Source: Trichoplusia ni
Lineage: Eukaryota > Arthropoda > Insecta > Lepidoptera > Noctuidae
NCBI RefSeq assembly: GCF_003590095.1
Contig: NC_039478.1
Span: 15,500,001-15,564,000, forward strand
Length of the DNA: 64,000 bases
Reading direction: 5' to 3'
The translations under genes and the position numbers were made by a program. This document shows positions 14,501 through 26,430 of the stretch, one piece after another. The notes under the pieces are model-generated. The model was not told the DNA's origin. It made no database searches and saw only the letters and a program-made list of their open reading frames with translations. The number at the start of each line of letters is the position of its first letter. Position 1 is the stretch's first letter.

Positions 14501-17500
14501 AGATTTTTGATTTCGATTATGAACAAACGTCACGAGAAAAAACGACGGATATTGATGCAAACAAATTTGTAATCAGTAACCCTAGGTCCATTCAATTACT
14601 ATAACTTCTGTAAGTCGAGATCTTCTACTGTAATTCTATCTAATCCCTTACAAAAAACAGTTTAAGTAGGCATTTTCAATAAGTGGGTACCTTTAGGGCA
14701 TAAAACCTAATGGGAACATTAATCTGCAAGGGAAAAGAGCTCCGATTAAACAAAACAAAGTCTAAAACATTTGTTATTCAAATTGATGACGTAAGTTATT
14801 ACAGGAATTAATTAATAGACTATCGTTATTGCAATAACGAAAGTATTGCTTTAATAGGTACAATATTAGAAGACACGATTGTGTAGTTGTGGGAAAAGGA
14901 AAACTTGGTTTTGTCATTTTCTGAATATATTTATCACGTAGATATTATTAGAGGGTAGGGCGCTTTACATCCACTCCTCAAGATGGAGTCCGGAAGAACA
15001 AAGGCATGTCAGAGGGGGGTAGACCATGTAAGCAATCCCGTAACTCTTGCTTTGGCAGTTGTAGACGCCCGGGGTGCTTTTAGTCCGTGAGAGTCCGACA
15101 TATCCCCAGGCTGCGCTCTCGGCCTGGGTTGAAGTCATTAGGTTTTCACCAAAACAAAAAAAGGGGAATAATTATCTGACATTATTGTCATTTTTTTGCT
15201 TGAATGCTGACGCAAATTCAGTGTAATTTAAAATATCTGCGTAATAACCATTAATTCTGAAGTAGACAGGTACAATGTCATTTAGGATTATTCATAAATA
15301 CTTACTTTAGGACGATCAAGTTAAATTATTACATGCGCTTGCAAAAAATCTTCCTTACGATGATCTTCTGTAAACATTTCCCTAAAAATATACTCAACAT
15401 TAATTTATCTTTTTTACAGTTATAGAACTCACCGAAAACCCAGAAGTCATAACACTTCTATCAAAAGAAATGATGAACGGGAAACTTTACAAATCCTCAA
15501 AATTAGACGAGGCACCGCCACAGGCCGCTCCCAATCAGATGCAGCTAAAGATCAGCTACCAAACCGACGACTCCCAAGAGACCGAGATAATACTGTCAAA
15601 TGAAAAATGTACCTACAAAGTAACGAACTATGAAGGTTCGAGTGCCTCCGTAAGTTCGCTATCCAGTCAGCTGTCGAATGGAAACTCATCGATGGCGTGG
15701 ATGAAGATGCAGAAATCGGACTCGACGGGATACGCCACGACGTATTGTGAGCAGTTCACTATATTACTGAAAAGGATGATGACGCAAATATTCAGGAATA
15801 GACAAGGTTTGTAGAAAGTACTGGTTACTGTAAAAGCTCGAGTTATGGTAGATGCCAAGATTTTCCAGTTAGATATAAGATTTGCCGAGCCTTAAAGATA
15901 AAAGTCCGGATTGTTCTAAGATCATCCTTTGTTTTAGGCCTTTGCCAACCTTCAACTGATAAAGATAAATGTTGAAATATAACAACAAACATTGCAAATC
16001 AAAAAATCTTCTTTTCTTGACATTCATTTTTTTAAGAATAGAACTTGATGTCTTGTAGTGACGTCACAATTTCTGTTACATCTAATTCATAGTAATAACT
16101 GTGGTAATAGCTCCATGCTTTTTATCTTCCAGGTCTTAGCATCCAGTTCATACATCACGTGATGTGCGGTGTGCTGGTCGGCATTTGTTTCTTCAACATG
16201 GCCAACGACGGTACTCAGATGTTCAACCATCTCAAGCTGTGTGTTGGATTGGTTATATTCTTCGCGTACACCCAAATTATGGTTCCTGTGCTAGTGTGTA
16301 AGTATTGAGTACATGATATAACTTTTAGTGGAGAAAAATTTTTGTAGTTAAAACCTTGAATGTTAGAACCCCCCGCTACAATGGGATTAAATTCCGTAAA
16401 GCAAGAGTCTTTTTTTAAGAAAAGACCTATCTTTCAATATCCATGTTACCACGTACTTTATTGCAGTGGGGAAGTATTAATACTCCGTCGCGAAATCAAT
16501 AATCACAGTACTTTTAGTTCACCAGTAGCGCCATCTGTTATACTTTCCGCAGTTTCTGAAAAAAAAATTGAGCAACCGATTGCATTCATACGGTATTAGG
16601 CAAAAATACTTGAGTGTGTATTTTATATAATCCTGTCCTTTAATCATTCAGTATTAAATGCTTGTAAATTTCTACAACAAATTAAATTTGGAGCAGTACT
16701 GCATTACACAGCTAAGAGCACTTGGAGCAGTACTGCTAAGAGCACCTTCCCTTTCTTAAACAACTGCAAAAGTACATTAAGAAGTGGTGATAGGCCCCGA
16801 GATTCAGATAAGAACGACACTTTCAAAGACAACTTTACCATCAGCTAACCCCATGCCTCACAAATGAAACTAATGTAGACTCTATCCCCATTCCAGATCC
16901 CCAAGAAGTGAAACTAGTTAAGAAGGAGCACTTCAACTGCTGGTACAGCCTGACACCATACTACGCAGCTCTGACCGTCTCCAAGCTGCCCGTTCAAGTG
17001 ACCTTCAACATCATATTCTCCACGATTGTCTACTTCATGGCCGGGATCCCCTTCTCAGTTCCTCGCTTCGTAGCGTTCTGTCTTATTGGGAATGTGGTGT
17101 CGTTAGCAGCTGAGGGTATGGGACTGGCCATCGGATCGGTGTTTAATGTTCAGGTAAGACCTACTTAGTATTTTTCATATAGTTATATACCTTCTTTAAA
17201 ATAAGGCCCTCTAAAGAGAGGGTCATGAATTCCGAATCTGAACCAGCATATATTATCTTAAATCTTGAGTCCACAATGTGACAGCACTATCAATTTTACA
17301 AACTAGTTTTGAGTTGTAACATTTCGTATTAATTGTAGCTTTTTCCTTTCTTAATCGGAGTAGGATTTCATCAAATTACTTTTTTCGCTTTGGATTGTAC
17401 GGAAAGGAGTGTTATTGTTTACTGTCTTGAACCCATCCACATGTTCCTTCCTTTGCCCTCTGTGCAGCGGGGCCGCAGTAGCCCTTTCGTACAATGCCGC

Positions 17501-17922
17501 TGACCAGGCAGACATCGACCAATCTGTACCAATTTATTCAGCAACGAGTTAAATTAACTTTTCTTCCTTCCTTTTTTCAGAACGGCTGTGCTATTGGACC
17601 ATCAGCGATTGCTCCGTTCCTCGGTCTGGCGATCTACGGATTCGACTTCGCTCACGAGATCCCACTACTCATGAACATTCTTATGAAGACCTCCTTCATC
17701 AGATGTGGTATTGTCGCCATGGTCCTTACGATCTTCGGCTTTGACCGGCAACCACTAGCTTGTAACGACATGTACTGTCATTTTGCGAAGCCAGACGTTC
17801 TTTTAAAATATCTGGACATCGAGAATAGTTCTGTGTGGTTCGAAATCGCCACGATGTTAGGAATCATGTTCGTTTTTAGATCCATGTGTTTCATTGGTCT
17901 AAGATGGAGGTTCGCTACGTGA
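2589..17922 (+). CDS. ABCG half-transporter, ABCG1/ABCG4 type (5' partial)
   Basis: Exons read by frame and GT-AG sites: 2589-2709, 3860-4117, 6589-6775, 12369-12483, 15420-15806, 16133-16297, 16897-17153, 17581-17922 (TGA), about 609 residues. All phases join. In order: Walker A GPSGAGKS, Q-loop CYITQEDLL, signature LSGGQKKR, Walker B FFLDEPTSGLD, H-loop TIHQPAA, then a Ser-rich linker (exon 5) and an ABC2-type membrane domain with about six hydrophobic segments ending GLRWRFAT. The C-terminal extracellular pattern GFDRQPLACNDMYCHF closely resembles the equivalent ABCG1/ABCG4 loop with its cysteines. Family members are dimeric ATP-driven exporters of sterols and lipids at plasma or endosomal membranes; the substrate here is not known. 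Exon 1 visible starts in mid-codon just before Walker A, so 60-100 N-terminal residues are missing. Introns after exons 3 and 4 are 5.6 and 2.9 kb. Sure of the family; subfamily likely. Confidence 0.93.
4118..6588. other. ABCG intron 2 (visible numbering)
   Basis: 2.5 kb intron between the exon ending in the LSGGQKKR signature and the exon carrying Walker B. It starts GTGAAA and ends TTTCACAG. It contains one complete short Helitron (4195-4451) at its 5' end; the rest is AT-rich without coding signal. Confidence 0.8.
4195..4451 (+). mobile_element. Short Helitron, family A copy 1
   Basis: Starts TCTATACTAATATATAAAGC and ends CGGGGAACAGCTAG with a flanking T. The body includes GAACGCGCTAATCTCAGGAA and GGGGACGAAGTCGCGG. 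It matches copies at 50014, 55834 and 60419 nearly end to end. About 257 bp, no terminal inverted repeats and no coding capacity, so it depends on a helicase supplied elsewhere. The base before TC is C here rather than the usual A, probably a mutation. Confidence 0.8.
7231..7444 (-). mobile_element. Short non-autonomous Helitron (family B)
   Basis: Read on the minus strand it begins near TTATAAATGCGAAAGTAACT and ends GGCGAAAAGCTAG followed by T. The interior carries TGTACCAAATTTCATTCAAA and a GTTCAGTAGTTTAGACGTGA stretch. This is a very common lepidopteran layout for short Helitrons. The 5' end is approximate because the TC start is not clear. Confidence 0.65.
10400..11300. other. CpG-richer block inside ABCG intron 3
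   Basis: Compared with the AT-rich intron around it, this stretch has many more CpG pairs, for example GTGGCGTGCGCGATTCC near 10427, GTCAGTCGTCGA near 10661 and GTTAAACGCGCGCATTATCG near 10792. It also has insect initiator-like TCAGT matches. It could be an internal promoter or enhancer, or an unrecognised older insertion. No TATA box with correct spacing is obvious. Confidence 0.3.
11466..11654 (+). pseudogene. LINE (non-LTR retrotransposon) C-terminal fragment
   Basis: The translation contains VGRPLARWDDDLRK, then WMRQAEDRALWRTLGEAY and a QQW end. This is the conserved C-terminal tail of endonuclease/reverse-transcriptase proteins of insect non-LTR elements (RPxxRWxDD...W...A.DR..WR.LGEAYVQQW). 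Only the last 50 or so codons remain, so it is a 5'-truncated dead copy within the ABCG intron, in the same orientation as the gene. I did not find the rest of the element nearby. Confidence 0.75.
12040..12335 (-). mobile_element. 5S-rRNA-headed SINE, reverse orientation
   Basis: On the minus strand the head reads CACAGGTTAAGC, then CCTTGGATGATTGACC, which corresponds to the 3' half of 5S rRNA (GTTAAGC... and box C GGATGGGTGACC). The body ends CCGACCCCAGCATAGTTGGG in the same order as the copy at 35528-35883. It is more diverged than the other two copies. It ends 33 bp before the acceptor of the exon at 12369. Confidence 0.7.
13190..14174. mobile_element. Foldback element with 375-bp inverted arms
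   Basis: Left arm 13190-13563 and right arm 13800-14174 are reverse complements with only a handful of differences by eye (for example a T-run length change and AAAG versus AATG), roughly 98% alike. The spacer 13564-13799 is AT-rich on the left. On the right it has a well-formed small hairpin (13718-13735) followed by GAAACGTCGGG. The arms repeat the heptamer CAAAAGT (or its complement) several times. There is no coding capacity. Candidate classes are a foldback DNA transposon or a pair of inverted Penelope-type copies; the latter is my inference from the GAAACGTCGGG motif. Confidence 0.8.
14945..15165. repeat. GC-richer unclassified insertion-like stretch
   Basis: An abrupt change of composition in the ABCG intron. 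It includes AAGATGGAGTCCGGAAGAAC, GTAGACGCCCGGGGTGC and GGCTGCGCTCTCGGCCTGGG, and ends before an A-rich run at about 15153. The layout suggests the 3' part of a retroelement with an A-rich tail on the plus strand. No protein remnant was readable. Confidence 0.35.
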
Positions 17923-18169
17923 ACAACCATAGACAAAGATAGATTTATTGTTTTGATAAATTGTGATATGAGCATTACACACAGTTGTTAGTACAAAATT
18001 ATTTCGTTTTCACTTCATATAAGATTAAAATATTAAGTTATTTAAAAGCAGATAAGTTTATAAATGGTAAGATACTGTATCAAGACATTAAGGTGATTTT
18101 AGACCTAACAGCATCTTTATGGTTATTATTCAACTGTAGGAATCGTAACGGTTTTTTCTCGAATTCATT

Positions 18170-18175
18170 AATAAA
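18170..18175 (+). terminator. Candidate poly(A) signal for the ABCG gene
   Basis: AATAAA 248 bp after the TGA at 17922. A second AATAAA lies at 18606-18611. Either or both could be used; the sequence alone does not decide. Confidence 0.4.
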
Positions 18176-20219
18176 TCATAATGCTTGGAGGTAAATGAGA
18201 AAAGAGTCGGGATACATTTTTAGCTATTAAACAACGCTTGCAGGCCACCAATAACGAACATTCCAAATTGAAAAGTTAAATTTTAGAACACTTTTCAGAG
18301 CGATCAATTGTCTCATAACTGCTCATTAATTTTGTTTTCCTACTGAGGTAGACGCCTTAACCCATGTGACTATTTTTTAAGAAATGGTGGGCCGCTGGCA
18401 TTTCACATCTATTTAAAAAACGTTGGCCTTACTTAAATTTACACATAGTATGTTTGTATTTTTAATTAATCTGTCTCAAAGAATTTTGAATGCATTATAA
18501 CTATGTATCCAGCCAAAGATACTATGTACAGATTATTTGTGACTGATATTTCTTTAGATATAACTAGATTATTACCAGGCAGTGTACTCATCTCTCTTGC
18601 CCTATAATAAATTTAAGTAGATGTATTTAATTCCTTTAAAATACAGGTTTATTTTAATTACAATAAGGTATGTTTAAATATATTCATAGGTTTAAGTGCG
18701 CATTTTGTCAAAAAGCAGCCCTTGTCGAACTATTCTACTTTATTAAGATCTGTACATTACTAATCTCAAATTGATCCTTAATTTCACGATGAAAATTCAA
18801 CTGTAGCATGTGACTTACAACTGAAACCAGACATCTTATTGCCAGGGACTACTTGTAGCCGTTTTTTGCTGGCCATCATCCATCATCATCATGTACGGGA
18901 CCCTTGATAGCGGTTTTTTCTCTTTTGCTATTTTAGGTTGTGAAAGTATCTACATCTTCAGAGCTACCCATTTTTTCATTGGTATAATATGAACTCAATT
19001 TGTAGATAATCAAACCTATGAATATTGTAAATATTAGTAGTTATTATAATTTTAAGGGACCATTTACTAGTGTGATATTTATACCTGTGCAGCCCAGTAC
19101 TTTAATTAATATACCTTATGTAAGATAGCTTGGTGTTGGCATATGAAATTAATTTATTATAAATCCTACTAAAATAAAAATAATGGTAACACTGTAAGCA
19201 AATAATTGACTAGGTACACTCGTCATTTTCGATTTGTTTTACAGGGTTTACCAATTTCACTAAATTAGAAACTAATAAATTATGTATGTTATTGAAACTT
19301 TGGAAGTTGTAATTACATTTGGAAAATGAATTAAATCCACTTTTTAGAAATAATACGAGGTAAAGGTAACATAAGTAACGTAAAATGAAAATGGCTGTCA
19401 CACAGCTTACGTAAAAGAATAATAATTAAGATATTTTAATGTCTTGTTATATGATATACTTAGCTCATGTATTTTTAAAACCTTCTTGTATATCTTTATT
19501 ATTTGACTACACATTTAACTGTTTAATAACACAGTGTAGCCGATGTAAGCTGGAAAAGATCGGAAAAGAGATAAAATATTGTTAGCGAGATAAGTGTACA
19601 TGCACGTTGTATCAGACAGAAACGGCACTATTTTGACGTGACTAGTAACGTTGGCTTCGCTGGACCGTGGTATATACCAATACTTAATATAAAATTGTAT
19701 GCATCCAAGACGAAAATTCTAAGAATCTAACGAGTGATAAGCTTATAGCCGACTTGACTTTAAAATTGGTTTGATATTTTTGTTGTGTTCTATTCAGTTC
19801 CATTGAAAATTAATTTGACAACTCAGTATGTACCAGAAACCAAATGTAAAGAAAATACCTGCGAATTTAAGCCTTATCATTAGTTTCATTCTTAATTTCA
19901 GTCTTGAGTAGTAAGTATTATGAATCCATTTCATAATGCTTAACAAATTTGGCCTGAGGGCCTGGTGAATAAATATGATAAGACTCATTGGTCGATGGAA
20001 GAACACTTTTGTGATAATTATTTGGTGCAACGACTTAAAAGCGATTATTCTTTAAATTGTGCAGATAAGGTCACATTTTTTTATACTTTTATACAAAGCC
20101 GAAATAAAATGTTTTTTATAATATAAATTGTTTTATTTTTCTTATATTAAGGCAGTGGTTTTAACAGTATTGATGTAATTAACCATTGTATATAAAAACA
20201 AGTGATTTCTATAAGAATA

Positions 20220-20480
20220 CTAGCTGACCCAGCAAACGTTGTTTTGCCTAATTAATTATTTCTAGTTGTATGTATTTTTTAATGCCACATTAAATAAAAA
20301 TAAAAACAAAAATTTTCCCCCAAAAAATAAAATATATTTTTTTAGTGAGAGCAACCCTTAACACAGATGTTCTATTCTCAGACCTACCCAATATGTGTAC
20401 AAAATTTCATGAAAATCGGTCCAACCGTTTCGGAGGAGTACGGTAACTAACATCGTGACACGGGAATTTTATATATTAGA
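20220..20480 (-). mobile_element. Short non-autonomous Helitron (family C)
   Basis: On the minus strand it starts A|TCTAATATATAAAATTCCCG and ends TGGGTCAGCTAG|T, the exact Helitron insertion between A and T. The interior contains CCGATTTTCATGAAATTTTG. Ends are intact; about 261 bp, no coding capacity. It lies in the 3' flank of RIOK1. Confidence 0.75.
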
Positions 20481-20774
20481 TAGGATATTAAGCTGTTATC
20501 TGTGATAACAGAACTAAAATAAAATATATATTACTTTTCAGCAAATTGGTAGTCAAGAAATGTAGCTTACATATTACTCCAACAATTGCAACAATGTTAC
20601 CATTATATAAAATCATTGAGTATTAAACTAAAGAGAAAAAAATTGCTGCCTTGAGAAAAAAAAATTAGCATTAGGTACAGTGTTAACATATTATAACAAA
20701 GGAGTTTTATACTGTGTTGCTTTAAAAAAAACTACTTTTAAAGAATATATTTGGACTTATTATAATAATTATAT

Positions 20775-22747
20775 TTATCTCTTTCCTGAGCCCTTGTCGC
20801 GTCGCTTCTTAACGTGTTTCTTCGTTTTAGTTTTTCTTTTCTCGGCTTTTTCTTCCTTGATAGCCTTTTTCCTTGCTTTCTTGCTGTTGGGAGACTCATC
20901 TCTCGGCCGAGCACTGTTTTTGAACTTGGTTTCTGGAAACATAAACAAGTTTTTGAGAATAGTTTAAAAAATATCTGAATTTTAAAATGCTTGACGAATG
21001 CTTGGGAAAGTTACAAGAATTGGTAATTTTAAAGATAAAATAAAAGTACGAAAAATATAAAAGTATTATCTGTACTTACTGTCTTCATCATCATCATCTT
21101 CACCTTCTGAATCACTTTCCGAGCCACTTGCTGAGATGTCTTCTTCTTGAAGAATATCAGGTTTTTCTGCAGCTGTCAAGTCTTCTTTGAAGCCAGCAAT
21201 TTTCTTGTAAGCTAAGTCCTCTGTGTCACCCTTTTTAGCTTTTGTGATGTCTCTTTCATAGTTTATGACCTGAAAATGTTAATTTATTGCTAAACATAGG
21301 AAGAAAATTAAAAATGAAGTTTTTAAATCTTTTGAAGTGTGGATGAATCCCAAGTGTGGATTCACAACAATAAGACTTATCTTTCAGGTTGTATCTTATG
21401 GGTAAGTACAGTACAGTACAATACAGTAATAAAATTGTTACCTCAGTAAGTCTCTTTGGAATGTAGATACTCTTAAAAGCCTCTTCTTCAACTTGTTCCT
21501 GAGCCGTCATCTCCTCAAAGTTCCTCGACGCAGCCTTCTCAGACAGTTTCTCAAGGCATTCCTCCAAATTGGCCTCATTAATCGTAGAATCAGTGATAAA
21601 GTCAAATAATTCCTTAACAGTCAAAGTAGCAACACCTCTTTTCCTAAAGAAGTCAGAAATGTTTGTACAATCTTTACGCAGAAACTCGAATGCATGTGGA
21701 TGATCATGTTCTACAGACTGTGAAACATCTATAATCACTATATTTCCTTGATGGTACAATAAGTTGAATTCGGACAAGTCCGCATGCACAAGCTTGCATA
21801 TGTTGAACATTTTCCACATCATCATAATACAATCACGGTATAATGAGCGAGCTGTTGATTGGGATATTTCTACATCTTTGAGTTTAGGAGATGGCCAACC
21901 ATCTTCACCCATGAAGGACATTACTAAGACGTGACTACGTAGTATAACTGGTTCAGGAACACTGAGCTGAGCATTGTGCATTCTCACAAGATTCCTCATC
22001 TCTTTCTCAGCCCAAGTTCGCACCATCTTACGAGGATTAGACCTGCAGTAGCCATTCCTGAACCTGTACTCTCCAGACACATATTTGTCTCTGTCTTTGA
22101 AGACCAGAATAGATGTTTTGAAGATTTTCACAGCATAATCTTTGCCATCTTTAGACGTAGCATGATAGACGTTGGCTTCTTTGCCAGTGGAAATGCAGCC
22201 ATTGATTTCATTGATTATTCCTCGGTTTAGTAATTTAAAGAGTATCATCTTAGTACGAGGGTCCATGACCTGTTCCGCAGTAGCTCTGTCATGTTTGTCC
22301 TTGATTCTAATTCTTTCATTATCAGCCTTCCTGTCATTAATATCCATAAATTTCTCAGTTTTTCTTGACATGGGTTCATATTTGTCAACATTTATCTTGT
22401 GAACGTATTTCTTGAAGAGTTTCTCGCTCGGCTGGTACGCGCTAACTTTATTAGATGGCGCTTGGGTGTTGATGTTGGCTTTCTTTTTATTCTGGCCTGG
22501 ATCGTCGGAGTCGTGGAAATATTCATCAGAGTCGAATTCATCGTCATCTTCACTAGTACTAAGGGTTTTTATTTGAGGAACATCTGAAAACTAAACGTTC
22601 AACAATGAGTATTATGTAAAATTCAGGCTGAACACATAATACCAAGACCAATGATAGAAAAAAAATACAAGGTGTAAAACTTACTCGGACCGTCTTAACC
22701 TTCACAGTTATATCTTCTTCGTAATCACTAAACTGACCGTCCGACAT
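20775..22747 (-). CDS. RIOK1: Serine/threonine-protein kinase RIO1
   Basis: Four exons on the minus strand: 22747-22685, 22590-21442, 21269-21080, 20932-20775 (stop TAA), giving 519 residues, close to the usual 550-585 of animal RIOK1. It is an atypical kinase that acts in the cytoplasm on late pre-40S ribosomal particles. Motifs: P-loop STGKEANVYH (about 155-164), the lysine in AVKIF (176), catalytic HADLSEFN (Asp 292) and metal-binding IIDVSQ (Asp 309). The N-terminus is acidic and the C-terminus is Lys/Arg-rich, both typical. Start chosen at MSDGQFSDYEED; another in-frame ATG 15 bp upstream is less likely. Exon 2 needs the acceptor TTTAG at 22591; the stronger-looking TTTTCAG 7 bp inside would break the frame. 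Confidence 0.95.
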
Positions 22748-24689
22748 TATGATACGTATCAAAAGTAACTTCTAATAACTATTCGACTAATCTATACGGA
22801 GTATTTGCAATATATAAACTGAAACTATTATTTCACAACCTCTATCCATGTGGATTTTCGATTTGTTATTGTCGAATGACACTTGATAAGTGACAGTGAC
22901 GTTGCTGGTTAAATGACAGCTTAAAACTTCTGTTTTACGCAAAAAGTTTTCAGTTTCCGATACTTTCATTGGGATATAAACGATCTAATTAAAAATAATT
23001 AAATTGAACAGAAAAAAATAAGGAAAAGGTAAAATAAAGATAATATAATTATATTTACCCAATACAATGGACTGAACCGGAATATTGATGAATATTTTAT
23101 TGTAATTTGGATTAAAATAATTATACTATATTACAATAATTTGTATTAAAAACCTCTAGAATTAAAAAAATGACCTTGTTAAATTTGTTAAAAATGAATG
23201 CCTGAACCAACAAAGCCAAAACCAATAATAAACTCCCGAACACGAGCAAATAATTTAAATCTAAAACGTGCGGTTAAAAATACGAACAATTTGTGCAGGG
23301 GTGACTTGATTGAGTAACAAGCCAATTCAATATCAATTGGCAAAATTGCTACTGTTTGTTTGATAAATATTTGAGACTAATTGATTTGTCCCCTCTACTT
23401 ATAATTAACTACCAAAGAACTTGATTGCGTCGTAGGATCCTATTAATATTATCTAATTTATTGATATTTTTAAGTTCTACCACCTACACTGTCCGATAAA
23501 ATATAAAAAATCCTTTTATTTTTATAACCCATCGAGCAATTTGCCATCTATGTGAATTATGAGCTGTTTTATATCAAATAAAAATGAAATGCGATAAACA
23601 AGTTAAGTGCTTATTGTTTTGCACTATTGTGACAATTTTGCCTGAAATAGCTCCATGAAAATAGTATCCAATAAAATTGTTAAGCTAGAGAAAAATACCA
23701 CAATGTTTAGAATAAATATTATAGTTTTATAGGTACTGAATATTTCTTGGTAGGTAAATGTCATACTCATATGTATCTAGGGTTTCTTAGTAATACACAG
23801 GGTAATGTGACGTCAAAATCAACAGAACGTTTTGTATCAATAAGTTCTTGCGTTAATTTATCTACGTCATAAAGGAGCAAATTGCATTGGAATCAATTTA
23901 GAACACGTTAAATTACTGCATTTAAAATGTAGGGAAGTACCTGCCAACAGTCTGTCTAAGCATCGTTTCCTCTTACTGGGACGAATGGAAAAACCGCAGC
24001 TGTACCGAGAAAGGTTTGTGGAATAATTTTAATGATTGGACGAGTAACAGGGCCATAATTTTTTTTGGTTCCAAAACAATACGTATTATGTACGCATGGT
24101 CGACAGAGAGCTTGATTTTATTTGCACTTACCTAAATTTTTTGTTCCGATATAGTTTTATAAACATTTCCTGTATTGTATTGCAAAGAAATTAATATTTT
24201 GTCACTTCCTGCCATGAGATAATCCAAATCTTGTTTGCAATACAAACTACATACTATATACCTACCTACCTATTCCTCAATCACTCAAGGCATATAAAAT
24301 AAATTAATATACCATATTGTTTGTTATAAAAACTCAATTTGCATGCTACTGTGTACCATCAAGGTTGCAATATCAAAATCAAGGTATTACTTTGGTTATG
24401 TAATTGATTTCAACTAGAAATAATGATTTATTGTGACGGTAAGATACGATAGACGATGTGGATCTGTTATATTATAATCTTGCATGCAAATTAATGTAAA
24501 TAATACAGGCAGTATATGTAAGAGCAGAATGTTGCTTATACAGTCCTGTCCATAGATGCCCATTTCCTCTGCGAAAAAAAATGATCAACGTGTTCTTAGA
24601 TTGAATGTGACGTTTTTTTATTATTCTTGTACTGCAGTTCAAGTCACAAAGAACGGGGGATATTAAGGAGCTTATTAGGTTTATGCCCT

Positions 24690-25062
24690 AAATAAAGCTT
24701 ATTATCACCCTCTTTCGAGTCACAGACTCTTCACCTCGTCTCCATAATTCGCTTCGTATTTCGACCCGTCTTTTTCCTCTTCACCTGGTGCGTATAAACG
24801 TATAAGTCTCAACTCCTTCCTTCATCCTTCCATCTCTTCTTTCATTCCTTCCTCACATTTGGGCCCCTACCCACAATGCTTTTTTGAAGGTAACTCAAGG
24901 GAATCCGAAGGACCAAAGAGTAGGTGATGCGAATGACCCTATCGACAGAAACTAGCACTCTTCCCTGGATATGGAGAAATGGAGATGTACGTAGAGAGAG
25001 ATGACTTTGTCCTCAAGTGACACAGAAGCTGTAAGCCACAAAAAAAAAACAAACAAAAAAAT
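24690..25062 (+). repeat. A-tailed retroelement remnant (tentative)
   Basis: A more GC-rich stretch with pyrimidine-rich blocks (CTTCCTTCATCCTTCCATCT) that ends GACACAGAAGCTGTAAGCC followed by a long A-rich tract with interspersed C. That ending is typical of a non-LTR element 3' end. No open frame survives, and no target-site duplication was identified. Confidence 0.35.
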
Positions 25063-26329
25063 GGCTTAAAATCGTTACACCTTAATAAGCAATAATGGAC
25101 ACTTTAAAACAATACAAATTTATGATTAAACCTTCTTATTGCATTTGTTTGCAGTTGATTAGCCATGTAATAAAGGTCGCTATCGGCCTCCATAACACTA
25201 ATTAGCGTGGTAATACAAAAAGTAACTGTCAAGGTAATTGTTAAAAAGGAAATATATGAACTAAGAAATCAAAATCATTCGGAAATATATTGTTCCGTCT
25301 CTTTTAGTAGGTCAAAGTTTGATTACAATGCTTTTGGCATTGTAATATATTAAAAAAAAAACAAAAGGTACCTATAAGTAGGTACTGTTAAGTGCATTTA
25401 AGGAAACATGTATATCACGTAAGTAATTGCCTTCAAAACTGGTATACTGTAAGTCGTTTTTGAACTTGTTTTTGGTTTTGCTGGCGAAAAAGGTTTTAGT
25501 CGAATTTGAATTACGAAGTTACATGGAAATAGGTTTAGATGTCGAAAAGCGGCTATTGAACAGTTAAACTAATTAAAAAACATTAAAGGGATCAGAATAT
25601 ACCATTTGTTACCTACAAATGTTTTCATGAACAAAAGTTTATTCATTCACTTATCCAGTCTCATATTACTATGAAAGCGACTAGAAACATTTACCAGAAC
25701 TTGCTACAATAACCGTCATTAGTAGATAATGTTTTATTAAAACAACACTTCATGTTATCTTAACGTGATGACTATTAAAAACACTATAATCATGTTCCTA
25801 AATTTGTCTTTGTGTTTCTAACGAAATAACTATGCTTACATCAGGAGAATTTGTCACTCTTCTTTTCACATTAGAACCTACTGGCTCTCATGAGAAATTA
25901 TCAAATTCTCTCCGCTTCAAAAGGTTTCCTCTTGTATTGGTGTAAAGTAGACGCCACTTTTCAAGGTGAGGTGTATTGTCATGTGCAAGACAAGACCACA
26001 CGGTGATGCGGGCAATAATAAAACTTTGAGAGTCTCCTGATGTCCCTTTTAATGTGCCCCTGATCAGATTATGCCTCATTTATACCTCAACTTCCAATGG
26101 CCAAAAACCTCCCTTAGCTTTCGCGAATCGATCTCGGTGAGAATTCCCAAATAGTCTCATTCCACGTGTCCATCTCCAATGGGTACAATTAGATCTGCTT
26201 TACCTTGCTATCGATCGCATGTTTACTTTTTTAATTAAATAGAAGTAACAATGGATCATTTGTTGAGTTATAGTTACTTTATGAGGTACCAATGTGAACA
26301 TAAAATTGTTTTGCATTTTTAACGTCGTT

Positions 26330-26430
26330 TTTAGGGTTTCGAAAACCCTATTTATGAGGCGACGTCACCAAACTGTATCTTATGAACCCTGATGGCTAAG
26401 CATTTTCACAGATAACATAGGATTATTAAG
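26330..26430 (-). repeat. Fragment of the dispersed repeat seen at 590-800
   Basis: Begins AGGGTTTCGAAAACCCTATT and continues CTTATGAACCCTGATGGCTA and ATTTTCACAGATAACATAGG, matching the opposite orientation of the 590-800 copy. Truncated. Confidence 0.45.

Larger units (their letters stand above)
12484..15419. other. ABCG intron 4, 2.9 kb
   Basis: Starts GTAAGT, ends TTTTTTACAG. Holds the large foldback element 13190-14174 and a GC-richer stretch at about 14950-15165 that looks like an insertion (it contains GTCCGTGAGAGTCCGACATA) but which I cannot classify. The 63-codon open frame at 14029-14220 lies in the foldback arm and is not a gene. Confidence 0.7.
17923..20774. other. 3' flanks between convergent ABCG and RIOK1
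   Basis: 2.85 kb between two stop codons facing each other. It contains the ABCG 3' UTR, the RIOK1 3' UTR end and one short Helitron (20220-20480). Otherwise AT-rich; open frames here (17985-18194, 19210-19401, 19794-20030) look random. Confidence 0.7.

Noticed and set aside
16087..16275. 62-residue minus-strand frame opposite an ABCG exon
   Set aside because: Antisense shadow of exon 16133-16297, which has splice sites and a conserved membrane segment on the plus strand.
21976..22402. Two plus-strand frames over RIOK1 exon 2
   Set aside because: Antisense shadows of a conserved kinase domain.
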